Assembly: GCA_964393875.1 (NCBI GenBank) | Contig: CAYMUZ010000112.1 | Location: 1 to 6,327, forward strand | Source: JAHFHB01 sp964393875 | GTDB lineage: Bacteria > Omnitrophota > Omnitrophia > Omnitrophales > Aquincolibacteriaceae | Reading direction: 5' to 3' | DNA length: 6,327 bases | Shown: positions 1 through 4,536 of the stretch, one piece after another | Numbering within the stretch: the first letter of the stretch is position 1 | How the letters are laid out: each line of letters starts with the position of its first letter | Notes under the pieces: generated by a model | Told to the model about the DNA's origin: nothing | Databases searched by the model: none | Seen by the model: the letters and a program-made list of their open reading frames with translations, nothing else | Translations under genes and position numbers: made by a program

Positions 1-1110
1 GATCTCTTACTGGCGCACAAGGCGGATCTCAGTGTCGCCATGATAGATCGTTTGACACTGACGCCTTCGCGGCTCAAAGCCATGGCGGACGGGGTTCTCG
101 CCGTGGCGGACCTTGACGACCCGATCGGAAAAGTTCAATCAAGCTGGGTGCGTCCGAACGGGTTGCATATTTCAAAAGTCAGTGTGCCGATGGGGGTCGT
201 GCTCATCATTTTTGAATCTCGGCCCAATGTGACGGTGGAGTGTGCGTCCCTTTGTATCCAAAGCGGGAATGCGGTCATTTTGCGCGGCGGCCGGGAATCT
301 TTTCATACCAATCGTGCGATTGTCTCGATTTTTAAGCAGGGTCTTCGAAAACAGCATGTATCCGCAGACGCGGTGACTTTTGTTGAAACCACAGAGCATG
401 CGGCGGTTGATTTTCTACTAAAACGCGAAGGGCAGATTCAGCTGGTGATTCCTCGTGGGGGTCAAACGCTTATCCGTAAAGTGGTTGAGTTGTCTAGAAT
501 CCCTGTGATCAAACACTACCAAGGCATTTGCCACGTCTTTGTCGATCAGACGGCGGAGCTTGCGATGGCAGAAAAGATCGTGCTTAATGCGAAAACTCAA
601 CGGCCCGGCGTCTGCAATGCCATGGAAACTTTGCTTGTGCATGAGAAAATTGCGCCGCGTTTTCTGCCAGGGCTTGCAGTCAAGCTGGGCGAGGCTGGCT
701 GCGAAATTCGCGCGGATGCCAAATCCTATGCGCTGATGAAAGGCTCAAAGTCTGTGGTGAAAAAGGCGGCGCCTGAGGATTTTGGTTATGAGTTTCTTGA
801 CAAAATTTTGGCGGTGAAAATAGTCAAAGATGTTCGTGCCGCCATTGTCCATATTCAACGGTATGGCTCGGCTCATACCGATGCGATTGTGACGCGCAGT
901 GAACGCAGTGCGAATCTCTTTAAGGCGGAGGTAGATTCGTCCTCGGTCATGGTCAATGTCTCGACTCGTTTTGCCGACGGGTTTGAGTACGGATTTGGTG
1001 CAGAAATCGGAATTTCGACGGATAAAATTCACGCGCGTGGTCCGATGGGACTTGAAGGCCTTACTTCTTACAAATATGTGGTTGAAGGACAGGGGCAGAT
1101 CCGCAATTAA
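1..1110 (+). CDS. proA: Gamma-glutamyl phosphate reductase (glutamate-5-semialdehyde dehydrogenase), 5'-partial
   Basis: This enzyme reduces gamma-glutamyl phosphate with NADPH to glutamate-5-semialdehyde, the second step of proline synthesis, in the cytosol. The frame is open from base 1 and the window holds 369 residues. By comparison with E. coli ProA (about 417 aa), roughly 45-50 N-terminal residues are missing, so the ATG at 40 is internal. Recognisable blocks are DRLTLTPSRLKAMADG (42-89), FESRPNVTVECASLC with GNAVILRGG (211-291), LVIPRGG (451-471), IPVIKHYQGICHVFVD (502-549), the active-site segment NAKTQRPGVCNAMETLL (with catalytic Cys at codon 613-615), VDSSSVMVNVSTRFADG (931-981), and the C-terminal HARGPMGLEGLTSYK (1030-1074). 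The key residues of the family are kept, so the gene appears functional. It ends in TAA and is followed by a 59-nt gap with a direct-repeat copy. proB usually lies nearby in bacteria and may be just upstream (inference). Confidence 0.97.
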   Translation, partial: DLLLAHKADLSVAMIDRLTLTPSRLKAMADGVLAVADLDDPIGKVQSSWVRPNGLHISKVSVPMGVVLIIFESRPNVTVECASLCIQSGNAVILRGGRESFHTNRAIVSIFKQGLRKQHVSADAVTFVETTEHAAVDFLLKREGQIQLVIPRGGQTLIRKVVELSRIPVIKHYQGICHVFVDQTAELAMAEKIVLNAKTQRPGVCNAMETLLVHEKIAPRFLPGLAVKLGEAGCEIRADAKSYALMKGSKSVVKKAAPEDFGYEFLDKILAVKIVKDVRAAIVHIQRYGSAHTDAIVTRSERSANLFKAEVDSSSVMVNVSTRFADGFEYGFGAEIGISTDKIHARGPMGLEGLTSYKYVVEGQGQIRN

Positions 1111-1151
1111 GGCTCGGCCAAATGCCTATGTAATTGTTTTGCAGAGCCTAA
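1107..1151 (+). promoter_or_regulatory. Imperfect inverted repeat around repeat copy 1
   Basis: TTA(A)GGCTC at 1107-1115 can pair with GAGCCTAA at 1144-1151, giving 8 base pairs with one bulged A (1110) and a 28-nt loop that is mostly the direct repeat. The 5' arm includes the proA stop codon. No T-run follows, so this is not an intrinsic terminator. The same stem is not preserved around copy 2. It may be an mRNA structure at the proA-nadD junction, or chance. Confidence 0.3.
1115..1144 (+). repeat. 30-nt direct repeat, copy 1
   Basis: This segment lies between proA and nadD and matches 4414-4443 at 27 of 30 positions, in the same orientation, with start points 3,299 bp apart. The shared core is AATGCCTATGT followed by ATTGTTTT and CAG. 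The mismatches are at 1120 (A against C), 1132 (A against G) and 1141 (G against A). The spacing is a multiple of three, and in the frame CGG-CCA-AAT all three changes are silent, giving RPNAYVIVLQ in both copies. The copy begins 4 nt after the proA stop and ends 9 nt before the nadD Shine-Dalgarno GGAGG. Its function is unknown. Confidence 0.85.
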
Positions 1152-1153
1152 AC

Positions 1154-1169
1154 GGAGGAACCGCTTCCT
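1154..1169 (+). promoter_or_regulatory. nadD Shine-Dalgarno with overlapping small hairpin
   Basis: GGAGG at 1154-1158 is the ribosome-binding site for the ATG at 1170, with a rather long 11-nt spacer. AGGAA (1156-1160) and TTCCT (1165-1169) are perfect inverted complements around a CCGC loop. A 5-bp hairpin could therefore occupy half of the Shine-Dalgarno and end exactly before the start codon. If it forms, it would lower nadD translation or change the effective spacing. The pairing is seen in the sequence. A regulatory role is inference. Confidence 0.5.
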
Positions 1170-1754
1170 ATGCGCCTGGGTCTTTTTGGCGGAACGTTCG
1201 ATCCAATTCACCAGGGGCATTTGCGGGTCGCGCGTGCTGCTCTGAGTCAGTGTACCCTCGATAAGGTTTTTTTTATCCCCGCCTTTCTGTCACCCCATAA
1301 ACAAGACCGCTGCCCTGCAGCCACCGCTGAAGATCGGCTCGAAATGCTTCGCCTGGCGCTAGACGGACAGAAAGAATTCGAAGTTTCTACGGTGGAGATT
1401 AACCGCCACCGGGTGTCTTTTACGGCGGAGACCCTGCGTGATCTGCGCGGGCTTTATCCCGGGGATGATTTTTTTTTGATTCTGGGCGAAGATGCCTATG
1501 CGGCATTTGACAGCTGGCGCGAGTCTGAGTTCATCAGAGAACAGGCACAGATCCTCGTGGCGCCTCGGAGTTCCAAAATTTCCTTCCGTGTTGCGGCCTC
1601 GAAGTTTTTAGAGTGTGCGAAACTGAAAATGCCCCACACCCCTGAATCTTCCGAACAGATCCGCAGTGATCTCTGGCAGGGGAAGACAGAGAGCCTCTGT
1701 TTTTTGCCGGAGAGTGTGGCCGATTACATCCAAAGGAGATCGATCTATGGATGA
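1170..1754 (+). CDS. nadD: Nicotinate-nucleotide adenylyltransferase
   Basis: NadD joins ATP and nicotinate mononucleotide to give deamido-NAD+ and pyrophosphate, a step shared by de novo and salvage NAD synthesis in the cytosol. The 194-aa product has the usual family length. It opens with LGLFGGTFDPIHQGHL (residues 3-18), which holds the nucleotidyltransferase HxGH motif as HQGH (14-17). FIPAFLSPHK (35-44) is the mononucleotide-binding loop. LILGEDAYAAFDSW (103-116) matches the family's central LxGxD...W segment. The C-terminal ISSTxIR motif appears as the variant PESSEQIRSDL (158-168), with Glu replacing the Thr. The end, LPESVADYIQRRSIYG, is typical. The gene contains T8 (1267-1274) and T9 (1469-1477) runs but stays open through both. 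It is probably the first gene of a four-gene unit, and rsfS, a common neighbour of nadD, is absent. Confidence 0.95.
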   Translation: MRLGLFGGTFDPIHQGHLRVARAALSQCTLDKVFFIPAFLSPHKQDRCPAATAEDRLEMLRLALDGQKEFEVSTVEINRHRVSFTAETLRDLRGLYPGDDFFLILGEDAYAAFDSWRESEFIREQAQILVAPRSSKISFRVAASKFLECAKLKMPHTPESSEQIRSDLWQGKTESLCFLPESVADYIQRRSIYG

Positions 1755-1770
1755 CGGATGCCACCCATGA
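1747..1770 (+). CDS. Possible seven-codon leader ORF (MDDGCHP) coupled to the CNNM/CorC gene
   Basis: AAGGAG at 1733-1738 is a strong Shine-Dalgarno lying 8 nt before the ATG at 1747, an ideal spacing. That ATG opens a short frame, MDDGCHP, whose TGA (1768-1770) overlaps the ATG at 1767 as ATGA. The ATG at 1767 is the second possible start of the CNNM/CorC gene. The best ribosome-binding site at this junction therefore serves the mini-ORF, and the membrane-protein start sits where terminating ribosomes could restart. The frame also overlaps the end of nadD (TGA 1752-1754). It is too short to test by composition and may be an accident of a cluster of ATGs (1747, 1751, 1758, 1767). Confidence 0.3.
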   Translation: MDDGCHP

Positions 1771-3002
1771 ATTATTTTTTTCACTTGGTGCTGCTCGGAG
1801 TATCGATGGGGGGCTCCGCTTTTTTTTCCATGTCAGAAACGGCGCTTTTTTCGATGACTAAGCTGGAAAAACGCCGCCTGCAGGACAAATACCCGCATCT
1901 CTCTCACTGGGTTTTGCAGCATTTGGATCACCCTCGGCGTACGCTGGTGACGATTCTGATCGGGAATCTTGTTTCGAATACTCTTTCGGCGTCGCTGGCG
2001 ACACTGCTATTTCTCAATGCCTTTGGGATTTCACGGGTCAGCCCCTGCATGGTCCTTTTCACGCTGTTTCTTATTTTATTCTGCGAGGTCATGCCTAAAG
2101 TGATTGCAGTTCGGCATACGGAGATACTGGCGATCTTTGTGGCGCCGCCCCTGCGTTTTTTTGCAGTGGTCATCTATCCCGTTCGTTTTTTAGCGCGCTG
2201 GGCGACTGATAAGATCCTGTCGTTTATGATTCATGAAAAAAAAGAGCAGACCGATTTGATTGCTGAAGATGAGCTTCGCGCGCTTGTTAAAATTGGCGAA
2301 GAAGAGGGTATTTTGGATAAGGACGAAACACGCATGATTCAAAAGATTTTTGAACTTGGCGATCGTCCGGCCAAGGAAATTATGACGCCGAGAATTGATC
2401 TTGCAGGCATTGATGTTGAAGAGGATTCCGCCAAGCACCTTGAGGTGATGAAAAAATATCATTTCTCGCAGCTCCTCGTTTTTCAGGGATCTCTGGACCA
2501 TGTTTTGGGCGTGCTTCCGGTGCAGGAATTCATGCTGAGCGATGACCGTGATTTGAAAAAACATCTCCTCCAGCCGCTCTATATCTCTCAGACGAAACGC
2601 ATGGATGAATTATTGGAAGCATTCCGAAGCCATCGCCAGTCTTTTGCGGTTTGCGTAGATGAATATGGCGGCACGGCGGGGATCGTTACGCTTGAAGACG
2701 TTCTCGAAGAAATTTTCGGGGAATATTATGACGAGTACGCGCAGGTGGAACAACCGGTGCGCCGAATTTCCCAGACAGAATTTCTTGTGGAGGCCAAAAT
2801 GGCCCTTTCGGAGTTCAACCGGTTTTTTGACTGTCATCTTATCGCTGAAGATGCCGCGACTCTCGGTGGGTATGTGCTGGAGACAACGGGCGAAGTGCCT
2901 TTCCTGGGGCAGGTGCTGCGGGCGGGTGACTCTCTGGAGATCCGGGTGCATACGCTGTTACGTCACAGAATTCGGCATTTAATTGTGCGGAGGCTCTCGT
3001 GA
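1758..3002 (+). CDS. CNNM/CorC (HlyC/CorC) family membrane protein, full length
   Basis: This is a 414-aa inner-membrane protein of the family that includes bacterial CorC/TlyC/YhdP-type proteins and animal CNNMs, which are linked to Mg2+ (or Co2+) export. "Hemolysin" in old annotations is a historical label. The N-terminal DUF21 domain (about 5-165) has several hydrophobic segments, the motif FFSMSETALFS (22-32), ILIGNLVSN (66-74) and CEVMPK (109-114). A CBS pair follows: IMTPRIDLAGID begins the first (about 205-262), and HRQSFAVCVDEYGGTAG (292-308) with VTLEDVLEEIFGE lies in the second (about 270-325). The C-terminal CorC_HlyC domain (about 335-412) includes LGGYVLETTGEVPFLG. ATG 1758 and ATG 1767 are both possible starts. 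Neither has a well-placed Shine-Dalgarno, and 1767 overlaps the stop of a leader ORF. The gene lies 3 nt after nadD in the same frame and overlaps the next gene by 4 nt. Substrate is not determinable here. Confidence 0.93.
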   Translation: MPPMNYFFHLVLLGVSMGGSAFFSMSETALFSMTKLEKRRLQDKYPHLSHWVLQHLDHPRRTLVTILIGNLVSNTLSASLATLLFLNAFGISRVSPCMVLFTLFLILFCEVMPKVIAVRHTEILAIFVAPPLRFFAVVIYPVRFLARWATDKILSFMIHEKKEQTDLIAEDELRALVKIGEEEGILDKDETRMIQKIFELGDRPAKEIMTPRIDLAGIDVEEDSAKHLEVMKKYHFSQLLVFQGSLDHVLGVLPVQEFMLSDDRDLKKHLLQPLYISQTKRMDELLEAFRSHRQSFAVCVDEYGGTAGIVTLEDVLEEIFGEYYDEYAQVEQPVRRISQTEFLVEAKMALSEFNRFFDCHLIAEDAATLGGYVLETTGEVPFLGQVLRAGDSLEIRVHTLLRHRIRHLIVRRLS

Positions 3003-3940
3003 GCCTCTTGATTATTTCTCTGCTTTGTTTGGTTCTTTCTGCTTTTTTTTCAGCCTCAGAAATGGCCTTTGTCTCGGCCAATCGGTTAAAAATTCGCCAG
3101 CTTGCCGATTCGGGGGACCCCTCGGCGTCAGTGGTGTTGTCGCTGTATGAACAGCCGCAGCATTTTTTGACATTCCTTTTGATCGGAAACAACGCTGTGA
3201 ACATCGCGGTCACGTCCATTTTTACACTGCAACTCGAAAAATGGTTTGGGGCTGCCAACGAATGGATTGTGCTCGCGCTGATAGCGCCGCTGCTTTTGAT
3301 CTTTTGCGAGACCGTTCCCAAAGATTTCGCGCGTATTCGAGCACAACATTTTCTACTTGGGTATTCCGGTCTTTTGGCGCAGCTTTTATCGGGGGTGCGA
3401 TTTCCAGTGCAGGTCATCCTCGCGGTCGTCGATTTTTTTCTAAAACCACTGAAAACGGTGCACCCTAAAACCATTTTTGTCAACGAAGAGGAATTCCGTT
3501 CCCTGATTCAGGAGAGTGTCAAGCTAGGTGTTGTTTCCCGGCCGGAGAAAATTTTGATTGATACGATTCTTGATTTTGAGAAAATTAAAGTAGAAGACGT
3601 GATGATTCCTCTGGAACGTGTTCCCAAAATAGACATTGCCTCAGACATTCGAACGGCACGGCAGATTGCCAAGGCCAGTCAGAGCAAAATGCTCCTTGTT
3701 TATGAAGAAGTGCCTGAGATTGTCGCCGGGCTGATCTATGTTTTTGATTTTCTTTTTGAAGAAGATCTGACCGTGGGATTGAAAAAGTTTTTGCGAGCGC
3801 CTGTTTTTATCCGGCATCAAACATCCATCGAAAAAGCTTTTTTGACGCTGCAGGATCGGCATCAATCTTTTGCGGTGATCACCGGCAAGGCTCAGGAAGT
3901 GATTGGCGCTGTTCCCATTGAGAATTTAATGGCCTTTTAA
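2999..3940 (+). CDS. CNNM/CorC family protein, short paralogue lacking the CorC_HlyC domain
   Basis: This 313-aa paralogue of the preceding protein begins at a GTG overlapping the previous stop as GTGA. GGAGG at 2989-2993 lies 5 nt upstream and fixes the start. The DUF21 domain (about 1-150) keeps FFSASEMAFVS (16-26), LLIGNNAVNIA (60-70) and CETVPKDFA (103-111), matching the same blocks of its neighbour. A CBS pair follows: EDVMIPLERVPKID (199-212) in the first and DRHQSFAVITGKAQEVIGA (286-304) in the second. The DEYGG acidic loop of the neighbour is replaced by TGKAQ. The protein stops right after the second CBS domain at LMAF, so the C-terminal CorC_HlyC domain is absent. The end looks natural because the next gene starts at the following base. 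Tandem genes of this family are common. The pair probably forms a heteromeric or regulatory partnership in the inner membrane (inference). Confidence 0.9.
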   Translation: MSLLIISLLCLVLSAFFSASEMAFVSANRLKIRQLADSGDPSASVVLSLYEQPQHFLTFLLIGNNAVNIAVTSIFTLQLEKWFGAANEWIVLALIAPLLLIFCETVPKDFARIRAQHFLLGYSGLLAQLLSGVRFPVQVILAVVDFFLKPLKTVHPKTIFVNEEEFRSLIQESVKLGVVSRPEKILIDTILDFEKIKVEDVMIPLERVPKIDIASDIRTARQIAKASQSKMLLVYEEVPEIVAGLIYVFDFLFEEDLTVGLKKFLRAPVFIRHQTSIEKAFLTLQDRHQSFAVITGKAQEVIGAVPIENLMAF

Positions 3941-4432
3941 ATGAAAAAGAAAAAAAAGATAGGGCTACTTTTTTTTGCGCTTTGCTTTTTGTTGAGCACG
4001 GGAGCGATTGCTTTCGAAGATGTGATTCTGACCAGCAGGATCGAGGTGTGGAAAGCTGCCCGAGAGACGCTGCAGTCCTCCGGTTTTTCCAGCGAAGATC
4101 AAAATGAGGGGAAACTCAAGACCCGGTGGATTGAAGATACTGTGGTGAAAGAGAGACCTGTTTTCTCAGGTCCTTGGGGGAGTGGGCCGACGGTCAAACA
4201 GACCTTCCGCCGCCGCTACCGTATCTCCATTGTGATCGATGAGACCAAGAATGGGGCGCTTGTGAAAATTCATGGCGAATTTGAACAGAAAATATATAGC
4301 GCCCGCCCGCAGGCTCCCTGGCAGCGGGAGGAACTGACCACGGAAGATTACGACGTAGAGCGTGCTGTGTTTTTCAAAATTCTGCGCCATCTTGAAATTT
4401 CCCGCAAAGCCCCCGGCCCAATGCCTATGTGA
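3941..4432 (+). CDS. Small exported protein of unknown function
   Basis: I do not recognise this 163-aa protein. It begins with a clear Sec signal peptide: MKKKKK, a hydrophobic core IGLLFFALCFLLSTG (7-21), and a likely cut after AIA (22-24). The Cys at 15 is not in a good lipobox, so a soluble periplasmic or surface form is more likely than a lipoprotein. The mature part (about 139 aa) reads VWKAARETLQSSGF...EGKLKTRW, then RRRYRISIVID and GALVKIHGEFEQKI, an alpha-beta pattern with alternating strands. This is loosely reminiscent of small envelope proteins such as the BamC/NlpB repeat, but that is only a shape resemblance. The ATG follows the previous TAA directly (TAAATG), with no evident Shine-Dalgarno, suggesting translational coupling. 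The last codons (PGPMPM and TGA) lie inside repeat copy 2, so the repeat supplies the C-terminus and stop. Confidence 0.75.
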   Translation: MKKKKKIGLLFFALCFLLSTGAIAFEDVILTSRIEVWKAARETLQSSGFSSEDQNEGKLKTRWIEDTVVKERPVFSGPWGSGPTVKQTFRRRYRISIVIDETKNGALVKIHGEFEQKIYSARPQAPWQREELTTEDYDVERAVFFKILRHLEISRKAPGPMPM

Positions 4433-4443
4433 TTGTTTTACAG
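4414..4443 (+). repeat. 30-nt direct repeat, copy 2
   Basis: This is the partner of 1115-1144, with 27/30 identity and the same orientation. It straddles the end of the small exported-protein gene (stop 4430-4432) and runs into the gap before parA. In the frame starting at 4414 it reads RPNAYVIVLQ as copy 1 does, continuing RLTIKL to a TAG at 4462-4464. In the exported-protein frame it supplies the final MPM and stop. A similar ATG-CCT-ATG-stop can be read in copy 1 (stop TAA there, TGA here). A Shine-Dalgarno-like AGGAGGTG follows 19 nt later, compared with 9 nt in copy 1. A few matches flank both copies (CCGCAA at 1101 and 4402), so homology may reach a little further. Confidence 0.85.
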
Positions 4444-4536
4444 CGTCTTACTATCAAGCTTTAGGAGGTGACGCCGTAATAATAGTACAAGGTACAGCTT
4501 TCCCATTTTTCTTCATCATGACCTCGGAGTGACTCG
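4433..4536 (+). other. Intergenic gap before parA with an orphan Shine-Dalgarno and triple stop
   Basis: This 104-nt gap is the longest in the window. It holds the end of repeat copy 2. TTTAGGAGGTGA at 4460-4471 is nearly a full complement of the 16S rRNA 3' end, but there is no ATG, GTG or TTG at normal spacing after it. The overlapping GTG at 4468 gives only MTP before the stops TAA-TAA-TAG at 4477-4485. A weak GTAC-AAG-GTAC palindrome follows around 4485-4496, then a pyrimidine-rich stretch at 4498-4516. I see no convincing -35/-10 pair or intrinsic terminator. The gap separates the nadD unit from the parA unit, so a promoter for parA is expected here but not identified. Confidence 0.5.
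4525..4529 (+). promoter_or_regulatory. Ribosome-binding site deciding the TTG start of parA
   Basis: CGGAG lies 7 nt before the TTG at 4537. In that frame the nearest upstream stop is TGA at 4519-4521, and no ATG or GTG occurs between it and the conserved N-terminus. TTG is therefore the only workable start, and this Shine-Dalgarno fits it. Confidence 0.7.

Noticed and set aside
1115..1144. Repeat copies as insertion-sequence ends or attachment sites
   Set aside because: They are direct, short, lack flanking target duplications, and no transposase or integrase lies between them. The enclosed genes are ordinary chromosomal genes.
956..1264. 102-codon + strand frame covering the proA end, the repeat and the nadD start
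   Set aside because: It is a shifted frame over two conserved genes. The only reason to look at it is the RPNAYVIVLQ segment from the repeat, which is reported separately.
2839..3483. 214-codon open frame on the - strand across the junction of the two CNNM/CorC genes
   Set aside because: It is antisense to two well-supported genes whose domain motifs run through this stretch. Its product is rich in Arg, Ser, Cys and Thr with no recognisable motif, and no gene arrangement supports it.
4406..4462. AAAGC (4406-4410) and GCTTT (4458-4462) as inverted arms around repeat copy 2, analogous to the stem around copy 1
   Set aside because: The arms are only 5 bp with a 47-nt loop, and the sequence and position differ from copy 1, so there is no good evidence for a conserved stem.
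4433..4482. Promoter-like hexamers (TTGTTT at 4433, TACTAT at 4449, TAATAA at 4477)
   Set aside because: No pair has 16-18 bp spacing with acceptable matches at both boxes, so a promoter cannot be called from sequence alone.
4518..4532. Mini-ORF ATG-ACC-TCG-GAG-TGA just before the parA TTG start
   Set aside because: No purine-rich ribosome-binding site precedes it (the upstream bases are pyrimidine-rich), and its GAG is simply the parA Shine-Dalgarno.
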